Shown piece after piece: positions 1-11,668 of a DNA stretch of 64,000 nt. The position numbers and the translations under genes were made by a program. The number at the start of each line of letters is the position of its first letter. Within the stretch, counting starts at the first letter, position 1. The stretch lies in the NCBI GenBank assembly GCA_009823505.1, contig VZQC01010984.1, positions 4,616,946 to 4,680,945 of the forward strand, read 5' to 3'. Under the pieces are notes generated by a model. It was not told the origin of the DNA, made no database searches, and was given only the letters and a program-made list of their open reading frames with translations. The DNA comes from Rhizomys pruinosus (Eukaryota; Chordata; Mammalia; Rodentia; Spalacidae).

Positions 1-606
1 AAAAAAAAAAGGCAAATGGTTTCCCTCATTTGTGGATGCTAACGCCAAATACCCAGTTGGCAGGCAAACTGAGCAACTTTATTATATTTCATTGTATTTG
101 AAAGCAACTGTGCTATTACAATGTGAATCTATAAATGGGCTCTAGAATTGTCCTACCGCTTATACTCACACATTGTAATTACCATATACAGATGGAGGAT
201 ATGTAGTCATGGTCTAAAAAAAAATGAATGTAAAATTACACAACTTTATACTTGCATGCAAATTTACTGTTAAAATGTGAATCTCTTTTTTTTTTTAAAG
301 GCGTGCACCACCACGCCCAGCATTTATTTAATTCTGTAAGTGTATCAATGTACTGTCTGCATGCAAGTTTGTGCACCCGTGTTGTGCAATGCCGCGGAGG
401 TCAGAAGAGGGTGTCGGATTCCCCTGGAACTGGAGTTCTCCTGGAATTGGAGTTTCAGACGGTTCTCGGCCGCCATGTGGGTCTCTAAATGTGTATAGGA
501 ATCAACCTATAGTTTATTTTCAGAATTTTTAATTTTATGTGTGGAGTGTATATATGCATATTTTGGAATAATATAAAATAAAATAATAAATGTAAAAAAA
601 ATAAAA
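1..606 (+). mobile_element. L1 3' UTR and A-rich tail
   Basis: This is the 3' untranslated end of a rodent L1; the window opens just after the ORF2 stop. The same wording (a 'gtggatgctaac' block, then 'gcaactgtg', then 'tatatatgcatattttggaa') recurs after the ORF2 ends near 19860 and 27700 and in the L1 tail at 14440-14830. It ends in an A-rich tail at about 575-606. A truncated SINE at 285-482 interrupts it: the L1 text stops at 'gaatctc' and resumes at 'tctctaaatg', as in the uninterrupted copy near 14480. Confidence 0.85.
285..482 (-). mobile_element. Truncated B2-B1 composite SINE fragment
   Basis: Read on the minus strand, this is a B2-like SINE lacking its tRNA-related 5' part, followed directly by the first ~25 bases of a B1 and a poly-A run. 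The join of B2 tail to B1 head is the same as in the longer composite at 20699-21109. The flanks share only a short 'tctc', so target-site duplication is weak. Confidence 0.7.
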
Positions 607-684
607 TGAAATTTTTGGAAAATATTTGTTACTGTGTATTTATTACCTCTAACTATGCAATTTACTTTTTAAAACCCAGTTATA

Positions 685-930
685 GGGGCTGGAGAGATGG
701 CCTAGCGATTAAGAGCACTGACTGCTCTTACAGAGGACCCAGGTTCAATCCCCAGCTCCCACATGGTGGCCAAGAACCATCTGAAACTCCAATTCCAGGA
801 GAACTCCAGTTCCAGGGGAATCTGAGACCCTCTTCCTGACCTCTGCGGCATTGCACGACACAGGTGCACAAACTTGTATGCAGACAGTACATTCATACAC
901 ATACATAAATAAATAAAATTATAAAAAAAA
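685..930 (+). mobile_element. B2-like SINE, young subfamily
   Basis: A tRNA-derived SINE. It starts 'ggggctggagagatggcc' (A-box region), carries the B-box-like 'ggttcaatcc', then a duplicated ~17-base block, and ends in an AT-rich tail. Target-site duplications 'aaacccagttata' and 'aaaccagttata' flank it. Confidence 0.92.
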
Positions 931-3147
931 AACCAGTTATAAAACATGCAACTTAGTTCCTTAATCTTAACGTTGCCATTGGTAGTGTGCATTTTCCCAC
1001 TCCCAGATCTCCATTTTATGGGGCTATAGGAAAACATTAGGGCTGTGTTATAAAAGTGTTGATTTTTCATCTGAGATGCTAATCTGTCTTTATAGATTTT
1101 ATTTAATGGGATTTTATTGTTGAATTTTGCTTCAAGATAAAACATTAACAAAGTGTTCCGGCAAATCTCCCAATCGTTCTGGTGGAGTAGGGGAGTCAGA
1201 ACTCTTCTCCTGCTCAGTGAAGACAATGTACTTTGTGCATCTTCTCAAGACTCTTCTTTTCTCAGTATAAGCACTAAGTATGCTTAGTATTTAGCAAAAA
1301 ATAAAACTTTTTAAAAAATACAAGAATAGGTTCACTTATTTTGCTTTATCTGTCCCCAAACCTGAATTAATGAATATCTGGATTAAATGATCTTTAATAG
1401 TTAAACTAGACTGTCTGATGATATGCCTTTATTTGGAAGCACAGAAACATTAAGTTTAGATAGATAAAATGCAGATTTGAATGATCTTCGAGATGTATCT
1501 ATAGCTTCATTCAAATAACCATGGCTTCTGTGTTCAGTCAGCTCTCTTGCATGCATGTACGGATGTCTCCTTTCTAAAGTGCTTTTGTTAACACCATAAT
1601 TTTAAATTAAGTTTTCCAGAAGGCTGTTCCTGCTGTACATTTTGGCATCTAAGATTAGGTCAGTAGCCATAAATCTCATTTATGTACTTAATGCTAAAAG
1701 GATACTGCCACCTTGGGAATCATGTGAGCAAGATTCCTTGCTTGGCCCCTCTTACAAGATATTGACATATAAAACAAAATGCTCCCATTTTGCTTCGCAT
1801 CTTTCTTCATTTAAAACTTTAAATAAAGAATGTTTATGCGGGGTTCCTTTTCATTCATAAAAATGGAAATCACCCCTAGTATCTGCATGAGTAGGCTTCT
1901 ATTCTTGTTCACGAATTCACATGATAGATTGGTCCATAAAATCTTTACGTTTGTCTTGTGCAGCTGAGTTCATGACTGAATACAGATTGATAAAGAAGCT
2001 TTAGCATTTTGTAGAAAGCAAAGAAATCATGCCTTCTAGATGGCCCTTCAGCTAGCTTTTAACTGCCTGGAAATCAGCTAGAAATGTATAATCAAACTTG
2101 TCATTAAAAGCACAGTGTGTAGCATAAATCTTTGGGACATAATCTGCAAATTAATGCAAAAGGATTCTTTAACATTCATTTGGTTTTCATTATATTTGCA
2201 TGGAAGTCTGCCAATCCAAACACATTTTTTTTTTACCTTTCTATCCATCAGAAGTTGAAATAGAAATGATGGATTGTGTCACTGACCAGTCCAACAGCCT
2301 GTTTCTTTCAACGCATGTCTGTGTATTTACTGTTTTAGGTATATTGTTTTCATTTTCTGGCAGAATAGTCAGTTTTTGATCCTTGGTAGAAAATGTCAGT
2401 GCTCACATTTCCTGTGGGGTTTTGGCCTTTCTGTGAAAAGGTAGGGGAGGGCTAAATGAATTATGATGCTGTCATCTGAAGAAACCACAGTATATTTCTT
2501 TGCCAAATTTTAGCAAGAACAGAGCTGATCATCTGCTTACACAAGCCTCTCACTGAACCCTCCCAGCAGTTCACACAGGCTTCTGCCTGTTTGCTTTCCT
2601 GCTGTGAGAACGCAGCACACACAGGTCCTTTTAACCTTCCCTTTGCAAGGTTAATTGATTTAATAACCCCCAAGGAAGATGTATTTTGCCACAGGGACTT
2701 GGAAACCTAAATTTAGGAATTTCAGATTTCACAACTGAGCTTAAATAATATTAAAATTAACACTAAGTTGCTTCCTAGAGCAAACAGTACACAGGGAATG
2801 CATGTGTCTTTTAGTAATTTCTTGAAAATGGATGCTGATCTCATCATTTTCAACTCAATGTCCTTACATTCTAGACAAATATAAATATTTTCAGATAGCA
2901 TTTGTGTACCATAATCTCGGCAAGCAGAGTGTTCTGAACATTTGAGATAGCATGTGAATACTGGAGCACTTGACATGCAGTTTACAGTGCCTTGTTATTT
3001 CTCAATAACCATCAGTTTGTTTATATTCTCTAATTATTTTACTGACCTCTAAGGAAATGTCTTTTCATGGGTTAATTACACTATGTTTCAACCTATTCAT
3101 ACTTCACAGGAAAAACAATCTTAATTTTAAGGATTTTGGTCCCAAGC
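931..3147. other. Unassigned AT-rich stretch
   Basis: No gene, recent repeat or RNA is recognisable. Open frames of 60-85 codons exist on both strands but lack codon bias, splice context or a known domain. Confidence 0.5.
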
Positions 3148-3492
3148 TGTGGTGGTTTGAATGAGTGTCCCCCATAGGCTTTAAATATTCAGACATTTTG
3201 TCTCCAGTTGGTGGCACTGTTCTTGGAGGTCTTAGAAGGTGTGGCCATGCTGGAGGAAGTACATTATTGGGGGCAGGCTTAGTGAGTTTAACAAGCCTTG
3301 TGGTCTCTGGCCTCTTTCTCTCTCTGCTTCCTGTGCTCATTGCTTGCTGCTCCAGTCCCGGCCACCATGCTTCCTGCCACAATGGACTCTGATTCCCTGG
3401 AACCGTCAATTGTAGCTCAAATAAACTCTTCCTTTTATAAGTTCCCTTGCTCATGGTGGTTTTATCACAGCAACAGAAAAGTGACTAATACA
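3148..3492 (+). mobile_element. MaLR-type 5' LTR
   Basis: A 345-base LTR beginning TG and ending CA ('gactaataca'). Near its 3' end it has the AATAAA-containing 'ctcaaataaactcttcc' followed by 'tatcacagcaacag', the typical terminus of mammalian MaLR LTRs. It pairs with the LTR at 4251-4611. Confidence 0.85.
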
Positions 3493-4250
3493 GTTATTTG
3501 GTACCAGAAAGTGGGCTGTTGGCTGTGAAGAACCTGACCATGTGTATGTTTGGAGAAATGTGGAAGACTTTGGAACTTTGGGCTAGAAAAGCTGTTGACT
3601 ACTGTAAGCAGAGCTTAATGGGCCATTCTAGTAGAAGCCTGGAAGAAAGCATTACTGCAAAAAATGTAGTTCCAGAGGAAAATAAAGACTTAGGCAGCAA
3701 CTGGGATATTTTGATAGAGTCCGGCAGCAGTTTGCCCACAACCCCAAATGCTTGCTGATGCTAAGTTGAAAAGCAATGGACTAATCGTCTTTGGCAGATG
3801 ATATTTCAAGAAAGCCTAATGTAGAAAGGCGGCATGGCTATTAATGGTGAATGATTGTTCAGATCTACAGTGAAGAAGACAGATGGGCAGAAAGCCAATG
3901 CAGAATGTACAGTTTGTGATCTGAACGACTGCACTAGGAAGATTAAATGTGGGCCAAGGATTGTGAAGGAGAGTTCCCTTGTGATAAGGAGACTAAAGTG
4001 ATGAAGGAGAAGCTCCTAGTATTTACAAGTACAATGGGAAATTGTATTCAGTTTCAACTGCATATCTGGGAAGTATGTAATTTGCTTTTGACTTTCAAGG
4101 GCTTTACATTTAAGAGATTGCCTGTGGTCCGCAGAAGAGATTTTGGACTAGAACTTTTAATAGAAATCGAGATGGTAAACTATGGGGACTTTTAAGGAAA
4201 ATCATTTTGCATTTTATATAGCATGAGCCTATGGGGCCAGGGAGTGGAAG
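3493..4250 (+). mobile_element. MaLR non-coding interior
   Basis: Internal region between two like-oriented LTRs. It opens 'ttatttggtaccagaaagtg', the expected primer-binding area, and ends in a purine-rich 'ggggccagggagtggaag' directly before the 3' LTR. No gag or pol motif is visible, so it is non-autonomous, as usual for MaLR elements. The same interior, longer, occurs at 28066-29450. Confidence 0.8.
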
Positions 4251-4611
4251 TGGGGTTTGATGAGTGTACCCCATAGGCTTTAAGTGTTTAGATATTTTGT
4301 CTCCAGTTGGTGGCACTGTTCTTGGAGGTCTTAGAAGGTGTGGCTGTGCTGGAGGAAGTACCTTATTGGGAGCAGGCTTAGTGAGTTTAACAAGTCTTAC
4401 AGTCTCCAGTCTCTCTCTCTCTCTCTGCTTCCTGTACTCATTGCGAGATGTGACCCTCGGCTTGCTGCTCCAGCCCTGGCCACCATGCTTCCTGCCACAA
4501 TGGACTCTGATTCCCTGGAACCATCAATCTTAAGCTCAAATAAACTCTTCCTTTTATAAGTTCCCTTGCTCATGGTGGTTTTATCATAGCAACAGAAAAG
4601 TGACTAATACA
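4251..4611 (+). mobile_element. MaLR-type 3' LTR
   Basis: A copy of the 3148-3492 LTR with small indels, including a CT-repeat expansion and an inserted 'gatgtgaccctcgg' segment. It starts TG after the purine tract and ends 'gactaataca'. The flanks of the whole provirus are 'caagc' (3143-3147) and 'caagg' (4612-4616), a 5-base duplication with one mismatch. Confidence 0.85.
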
Positions 4612-4716
4612 CAAGGGATGATTGGGTTTAATTTTTATATTTTCTCACATTAATTTAAGACTAATTTTAATATTTGACTATAAATATTAAATTCTTTTTT
4701 ATTTTTTAAATTTTTC

Positions 4717-4717
<1 letters not shown>

Positions 4718-4755
<38 letters not shown>

Positions 4756-4759
4756 TTTT
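4718..4759. repeat. (TTTA)n microsatellite
   Basis: A run of TTTA units forming the expanded A-rich tail (read as T) of the adjacent antisense B1. Confidence 0.95.
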
Positions 4760-4920
4760 TGCCTTTTTTAGGCATGGTCTCCCTGCAGCCCCAGTTGGCC
4801 TGGAACTCACTATGTAGACCAGTCCTATCTAGGGAACCACATTGGTCTTGAACTCACAGAGATCTGCCTGCCTCTGCCTCCCAAGTGCTACAATTACAGG
4901 TGTGTGCCACCATGCCCAGC
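4757..4920 (-). mobile_element. B1 SINE, antisense
   Basis: 7SL-RNA-derived B1 in reverse, from 'ggcatggtctccctgcagcc' to 'ccaccatgcccagc'. A segment at about 4821-4850 ('agtcctatctagggaaccac') is extra compared with the other copies and disrupts the 'gaccaggctggcc' core. Confidence 0.88.
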
Positions 4921-4967
4921 TTCATTTTTATTTTTATGTATATACTTATTGAATTTTTGTGTATTTC

Positions 4968-5185
4968 TTTTTTTTTTTTTTGTAAGTGTATGAATGTACT
5001 GCCTGCATGTAGGTCTGTGCACCTCTGTCGTGCAATGCTGTGGAGGTCAGAAGAGGGTGTCAGATTCCCCTGAACCTGGAGTTAAAGATGGTTTGCAGCC
5101 AACATGTGGGTGTTGAGGATCAAACCTGGGTCCTCTGCAAGAGCAGTCTGTGCTCTTAACCACTAGGCCATCTCTCCAGCCCAAG
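4968..5185 (-). mobile_element. B2-like SINE, antisense, older subfamily
   Basis: Reverse B2 ending in 'ccatctctccagccc'. Target-site duplication 'tttttgtgtatttc' at 4954-4967 and 5186-5199 lies inside the tail of the older L1. It lacks the 17-base internal duplication of the young subfamily. Confidence 0.92.
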
Positions 5186-5269
5186 TTTTTGTGTATTTCA
5201 TACAAAACATCTTGATCATCTTTATACCCCTTTCTTTTTCCATAACCCACTGCCCTCCCACCATGTTTC

Positions 5270-5395
5270 ATGAATTCTGTTATATATGTAAAAGCCTATC
5301 AAATCAAGTTAGTGTGCCCAAGAAGCCTGTTCATGAGTTCTGTCGTATATGTTAAAGCCTATCAAATCAAGTTAGTGTACCCAACAAGCCTGTTC
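5270..5395. repeat. 63-base tandem duplication in L1 3' UTR
   Basis: Two adjacent units (5270-5332 and 5333-5395) share 'gcctatcaaatcaagttagt' and differ at a few bases. L1 copies elsewhere in the window have one unit. Confidence 0.85.
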
Positions 5396-7481
5396 ATCCA
5401 CTGGGGTCTAGTCAGCCTATCTAGAGTTGCTCCCTTACAGAAGATCAATTCTCCCTCACCCAGCAATGATCAACTTACAATATTCCTTCAGCTAAGGTTT
5501 GGGCCTACTGCCTATTTCCCCGGTTCTGTGCTGGGTTTTTGTTTGCCTGAGTTCGCATGGGTCTTGTGAGTGCTGATATCATTGCTCTAGGTTCATATGA
5601 GAAAGGTCCAGCACCCTGTAAGACTGTTTCCTTACAGTCATATATAACTTCTCCCCTGGCCCTTACAATCTTTGCACCCCCCCCTCTTCCACAACGGTCC
5701 CTGACCTCTGGGTAGGTGAGGTTTAATACAGGAGTCCCATTTAGGGAACCATACATTGTAGTCTCTTATTCTCTAAGCTTTGGTAATCTGTGTTCGTTGT
5801 GCTTTGTTGCATGTGGGAGCTTCATTGATGAGAGTTGAGAAATGCATTAGTATTCTCTCAACACCTCGTTCCACTATGTTCCATGAGCTTAGATGTACTA
5901 GTTCCATTGTAGATGTGTCACTTAGGGTTGGGCATATCACAGACACATTTTCTGTGTGTGGCCAGTTATGAAACTCTTTAACAGTCTCTATAAGTTGCAA
6001 TGAGGCTTCTTCGATGAGTAGCGACTGGCATACTTGTTTGTAAATACAAGGATTCATATTTGGCATATAGTAAGAAATAACATTTGTTTGGGGATGTGAC
6101 AGATAGGGTTTTCTCTAATATCTATGACCTCTCAGCTATATATATTTAGCTATGTTTACAGCATCCCTCCCATTGAATGGGCTTTAAGTCCAATTAGGTA
6201 GTTGTTATTTACGCCCAAGATAAAAGTGCCATTACTGCACTTTTATAGTATAGTATAAAATATAGTTTGCTGTGCCAGTCATAGTTGTGGTAATTAGACT
6301 TTAAAGCTGGAGTTGGACTATCGACTGATATTCTCCCTTAGCAACTTGAGAGCTAGACTTCATGGATGTAGCTTCCCAGTCATTTCAAGCTCCATTTCTC
6401 CAAGTCCTGTGTCTAAAGTATGTTCTAGCTTCAACAACAGTGTCTTACCTCCAAATTCTGGAAGATAATCAAGGGTTGTGCCAATAGCACAATTTTGGGA
6501 GTCTCTTGGACTACCACGAAGAACAATTCAAAGGGAGGTTTCTCCTACCTGGTGCTGTTTCTTAGAATATAGCCTTCTGTTATACAAATGGACTTGTACA
6601 GATAATGAATGTGTAATTTTTAAGTAGGCTGTTGAACTAATACATTTTCCTCTGTTTTTTCATACCATCTAAGCAATAATTCTCTCTTTTCTTTCTCTCC
6701 TTATATGAACTTTCCTCCTCTCTCCCCATTTAATGCACCCTAATTTTTCCTATTTTACCCCTGATAATACCTGTCTCCTATGCTCACCTCTCTCTTGAGC
6801 TCATTCTTCCCCTCTACCCCCATGGTTCCTTGTTTGACCTTCCCTCTTCTCCTCCCAGTTAAATACCCCCAATTTAGTCACACACACCCCCTTGGTAACA
6901 CCTGTCTTTGACTAGTCCCCTCTCAAACTCTTTCTTTCCCTTTACCTGCATGATCTTTTTCCATTTTGTTGACTCCTGCTGTCACATTAAGGACTTGGTG
7001 CTACTATCTAGGAATGAGGGAGAACAAAAGTCTTTTGTTTTTCTAAAACTGTGTTACTTCACTTTGTATAACTGTTTCTAATTCCATCCATTTACCTGCA
7101 AATTTCATGATTTCTTTCTTTACTGCTGAACAGAACTCCATTTTGTAAGTGTACCACATTTTCATTATCCACTTGTCAGTGGAGGAGTACTTAGGTTGCT
7201 TCCATTTATTAGCTATTGTGAAAAGAGAGCAACACATGTGGATGTAAAAGCATCTCTGAACTGATGTGAGTCCTTTGGGTATTCGCTCAGGAGTAGTATA
7301 ACCAGATCATATGATGGATTCAGTTTTAGTTTTCTAAGAAGTCTCCTCTGCTTTCAGGACTGGTTACACAAGTTTACAATCCTATCAGCAATGAGTATTC
7401 CTCCTTCCCCACATCCTCTCCAGCCTTCGATATCATTTGTTCTGTTATTTTTGCTAGTCTGGCTGGGGTAAGATGAAATCT

Positions 7482-8251
7482 TTTTTGTTTAAATTGACGT
7501 TTTGTGTATTTCAGACATCATTTCTCAGTTCAATTTAGACATATTCCCCTTTCCCTTCCCCCCACCCCAACCCAGATCATGCACTCTGCCATAACTGTCC
7601 TGCATCTTTCTCTCAGTCTTTTTTTACATTTAGGAATTCACATTTTCCTCCACTAATTTTATATTACTCTAAGATATGAATGCATACTTTCCACTCATAT
7701 ACAGTAATTACAGAGTCTGAAAGTAAGTGGTGGATCGATTCTAGATCCCGTTAAGAGATTTACATTATAACAGATTTACATTATTTCAGATAAACAGAAA
7801 TATAACAATAGTGTTGTTCAGCTTGCCTTTCATCTGGGGATTTGGTGTTAGCATCCACAAATGAGTGAGACCATTTGCTGCTTGTTTTTCTGGGACTGCG
7901 TTACTTCACTTAGCATAATGGCTTCAAGTTCCATTCATTTACCTGTAAAGTTCATGATGTCATCTTTCTTTACCGCTGAATAGTACTCCATTGTGTAGAT
8001 GTACCACATTTTTGTCATCCGCTCATCAGTTGAAGGGCATTTGGGTTGGTTCCAGCTCTTTGCTATTGTGAAGAGACCTGCAGTAAACATGGGTGTGCAT
8101 GTATCTTTGTGGTAGGATGAGTCTTGTGGGTATATACCCAGGAGTGGTATGACTGGGTCAGGAGGTGGGCTCATTTTGAGTCTTTTAGAGGTTCTCCACA
8201 CTGCTTTCCATAATGGTGTACAAGTTTATATTCCCACCAGCAGTGGATGAG
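7482..8251 (-). mobile_element. Younger L1, 5'-truncated, antisense, nested
   Basis: Reverse L1 with 3' UTR at about 7482-7930 and the ORF2 C-terminus at about 7935-8250. The minus-strand translation (7935-8201) contains 'PVIPLLGIYPQDSSY', 'FTIAKSWNQPKCPSTD' and 'YTMEYYSAVKKDDIM', diagnostic of the L1 ORF2 carboxy-terminus. 'tgaaatct' flanks it at 7474-7481 and 8252-8259, and the older L1 continues on the far side. Confidence 0.82.
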
Positions 8252-8764
8252 TGAAATCTTAAAGTGGCTTTGATTTTCATTTCCCCAATTACTAAGGATG
8301 TTGATCACTTTTTAAGAGGTTTCTTAACCATTTTTTCTTCTTTTGAGAAACCTCTGTTCAGATCCATAGCTTATCTTTTAATTGAGTCATTTGTTTTCTT
8401 CATTCTTTGTTTTTTGAGTTCTTTATATTTTCTGGATGTTAATCGTCTGTCAGATGTTTAGCTGGAGAAGATTTTCTCCTACTCTGCAGGTTTTCTCTTC
8501 ACTTCATTGGTTGTTTCTTTTGTTGTACAAAGCCTTTTTAAGCTTAATGAGGTCCCACTTGTTGATTATCTTTCTTGACAAAAACGTTTAAGTCTTTGAC
8601 TCATTTTATTCTGTGTATTTATTACTTTTCTTCCTTTGGACAGCAACAACCTACAATGTCTTCTTTCCATAATGTGCAGTTAGCAATATTTTTTTGGTGC
8701 CTATTCTGTGTCAAGTACTGTGCTAGAGGATGGCTTTAGTACAGATATTGAAATAAATTTTTTT

Positions 8765-8926
8765 GCCGGGCATGGTGGCACATGCCTTTAATCCTAGCAC
8801 TCGGGAGGCAGAGGCAGGCGGATCTTTGTGAGTTCAAGGTCAGCCTGGTCTACAGAGTGAGCTCCAGGACAGCTGGGGCTACAGGGAGACCCTATCTTGA
8901 AAAGACCAAAAATAAAATAAAATAAA
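8765..8926 (+). mobile_element. B1 SINE
   Basis: Full-length B1 from 'gccgggcatggtggcacatg' to an AAAATAAAAT tail. Near-perfect target-site duplication: 'aaataaattttttt' (8751-8764) and 'aaataaacttttttt' (8920-8934). Confidence 0.95.
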
Positions 8927-9005
8927 CTTTTTTTGCACTTATATGGTCAAAGCCTAGTGGGATAAACCATATAATTATATTAATAGAAAATATAGAGAAA
9001 GATGG

Positions 9006-9417
9006 TATTTTCATTTGCTTTTCTTTTGCTGCAACAAAACATTCTGACCAATACCAACTTGGGGAGGAATGCGTTTATTTGGTGTACATCTCCCAGGTCA
9101 CAGTTCATGACTAAGTGCACCCAAGGTAGCACTCAGGGCAGGAACCTGGAGTCAGGAGCTGAAGCACAGGCCATGGACGGTCACTGCTTCCTGGATCACT
9201 CTCCTGGCCCATGCTTCTTTATACAACAGAGAACAACCTGCCCAGGGGTGGCACCACCCAGAGTGGGCTGAGCCCTCACACATCACTCAACAATCAAGAA
9301 GATGCCCCACAGACATGGCCACAGGCCAGTCCAATGGAGGAAATTCCCCCACTGAGGCTCCCTTAACCATGGTGTGTAAAGTTGACAACTAAAGCTATCC
9401 AGCACAATCGAGCCCTT
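9006..9417 (-). mobile_element. 3' LTR of antisense ERVL/MaLR-like element
   Basis: In reverse, this LTR begins 'tgtgctggatagctttagtt' (about 9417 downward). It contains 'gcaggctgagc'-like and 'tgtggccatgtctgtggggc'-like blocks and ends 'cagcaaaagaaaagcaaat'. It pairs with 9406-10961 and matches the solo LTR at 47075-47457. Confidence 0.78.
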
Positions 9418-10560
9418 GTTAACTTGACACACAAACACATCAATATTATACCTCAAGCTTACCATTTCTTATCCCCAAGGTATGATGTTAATATCACAAT
9501 ATAAGACAGTGCAACCTTAAAAGCCCCATCATTCTTTAAAAAAAAATAAAACACTTAAAGTTCACAGTCTCTTTTAAGTCTCTTAACTGTGTGCTCCTGT
9601 AAAATCCAAAACAAGTACTATCCTCTTTTAAAAGGGAAGAATTGGGCACACCTAAGCAAAACATAAGTCCAGCAAATAGCTCACGGCTGGACATCTGGGA
9701 TTCACTCACGATCTTCTGGGCTCCAAAAGATTTCAGCAGCTCCACTTCCGACTCTGCCATCCACTGCACACAGCTTGTTTCACAGGCCCAGGCAGGCTCC
9801 ATTCCACACCTGCTGCTGCCCTTGGTGGTCATCCCATGGTCCTGGGATCTCCAAAAAGCTGGTGTCTCCACTGAAGCTAAGGCTTTACCTTCACTACTGG
9901 GCTCTTCTAACCTTTCCTGATGCAAAGCCTCAGTTTTTCTTCATAATCCCCTGCAATCTTGCAGTCTTCACTGCAATGGAGGCTGCAGTTTCACCACTGG
10001 CCTTTCTTGGCCTCTCCTACTCTTTGACTCCTTCACACATTCAACACCAGAACCATGCAAGAGACTCCTACACATTACCAAGTCCTGTTTCCACCTTGAG
10101 ATGTAGGGTTGGGCCCTCTATGAACCACAGCTTCTGTGTGCTGACCCACAGGAAAGTCTTCTCAGAAGACTTCACCACAATGATGCTGGTCCCTTGTTAT
10201 TTACAGCTGATTTTTCAGCCCCAGCTAACCAGCATCAATTGTCCCAGTAAAATGAAGGTTTCACTTCAGATTCTGGTCTCTTAATCACAGCTGATTCTTC
10301 AGTCCTAGTCTACCAGAAACCACAGGTTCTCAATTCAAACATCATACAAATAACCCTGATTCTCCACTTCCCTTTCAAGCTTCACAAGCCAAGCCTCCAT
10401 TGTCTACAATTCCTTTAACTATTCCATGCTCCACAGCAACAAACTAAGCACTCAATTCTTTTCTAGCCTAAAGTTCTAAATGCTTCCACAATCCTCACCA
10501 AAACAACTGGGTCAAGTCTGTCACAGCAACACTCCACAATCCCGATGCGAATTTCTATTC
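9418..10560 (-). mobile_element. Non-coding interior of antisense LTR element
   Basis: Internal region between two matching antisense LTRs. Read in reverse it ends with 'tgtgtgtcaagttaacaagg' before the 3' LTR, wording shared with rodent MaLR/MT-type elements. The longest minus-strand frame (9536-9925, 129 codons) shows no gag, protease or polymerase motif, so I treat it as non-coding. Confidence 0.7.
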
Positions 10561-10961
10561 TAGTTTGCTTTTCTTTTGCTGTGACAAAACACTCTGGCCA
10601 ATACCAACTCGAGGAGGAAAGGATTTATTTGGCTTACATCTCCCACGTTATAGTTTATCACTAAGGGACCCCAAAGTAGAAACTCAGGGAAGGGACCTGA
10701 AAGGAGGATCTGAAGCCCAGGCCTTGGAGGAACACTGCTTACTGGCTTGCTCTCCTAGCCCATGCTCAGCCTGCTTCCTTACATAATATAGAACAAATTG
10801 CAGAAGGGAATGCCCACAATGGGCTGAGCCCTCCCACATCACTCACCAATCAAGAAGATGCCCCACAGACATGGCCACAGGCCAGTCCAACAGAGGTAAT
10901 CCCCCAACTGAGGCTCCTTCTACCCAGATGTGTCAATTTGACTCTAAACCTATCCAGCTCA
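10561..10961 (-). mobile_element. 5' LTR of antisense ERVL/MaLR-like element
   Basis: Partner of the LTR at 9006-9417, same orientation. Its end shares 'gatgccccacagacatggcc' with that copy. 'gatgg' is present at 9001-9005 and 10962-10966, an exact 5-base target-site duplication around the whole element. Confidence 0.8.
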
Positions 10962-11173
10962 GATGGACATCAAGGGCAGAAGACTAGGGAGACAGAGAAG
11001 GATGCATCTTAGCCATTAGATTATGTGTCTAGGGTTAGGGAAAAAAATGATACACATTGGGAGAAATATAGTATCTTTCAGGCAATAGATTGAAATGTCC
11101 AATAAATGACATTTTAAATCCTAGAAGCAAAAGAGAATGTAAAACTGTAGAAGACTTGAAAATAAGGGAGATG

Positions 11174-11386
11174 TGGGGCCGGAGAGATGGGTCAGCAGTT
11201 AAGAGCACTGGATACTTTTGTAGAGGACCAGGTTCTGGTCCCAGCAGCCACATGGTGGCTAACTACAGCTAATTCCAGTTCCAGGGATTCGGATGCCATC
11301 TTCTGACCTCCACAGATATTGCATGATACAGGTGCAGTTACATACATGAAGGTAGAACACTGGTACAGATAAAGTAAAAACACCTA
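11174..11386 (+). mobile_element. B2-like SINE, diverged
   Basis: Starts 'ggggccggagagatgggtca' and carries the tRNA-like head and the 'ccacatggtggcta' core. It is diverged and lacks the 17-base duplication. Confidence 0.85.
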
Positions 11387-11629
11387 AATCCAAAATGAAA
11401 ACAAGGAAGGCAGAAAATTATTAATGTGAGTACAAGCTTGTCTTGAACCTGTATCCTGTACCTCTATGTCCCTCACCCTCAGAGAACTTGAAATCCAGTG
11501 ATAACAGTACTTAAAATTGGTGTTTAAGTACTGAGATGGAGTATGTTTATAGGAAAAATGAACTGTGAGAGGCATTCAAGTAACACTTACTTCCTGAACA
11601 CTCCCAGCCAGCCACTTGTCCTGTCTTGA

Positions 11630-11668
<39 letters not shown>

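Larger units (their letters stand above)
4921..8590 (-). mobile_element. Older L1 3' UTR and ORF2 C-terminus, antisense
   Basis: Reverse-complement L1. Its A-rich tail is at 4921-4967, its 3' UTR at about 5184-7040, and the end of ORF2 at about 7040-7481, continuing at 8252-8590. The minus-strand translation at 7043-7237 matches the ORF2 C-terminus ('YKMEFCSAVKKEI' type). The 3' UTR matches the + strand copies at 13372-13790 and 41490-42330. Two later insertions split it: a B2 (4968-5185) and a younger L1 (7482-8251). A 63-base direct duplication lies at 5270-5395. Many stops and frameshifts make it inactive. Confidence 0.8.

Noticed and set aside
685..760. tRNA gene in the B2 heads
   Set aside because: The A- and B-box similarity comes from the tRNA-derived SINE head; no complete cloverleaf is evident.
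9536..9925. 129-codon frame in the antisense LTR element
   Set aside because: No retroviral domain; it shares codons with a + strand frame of similar length over the same bases.
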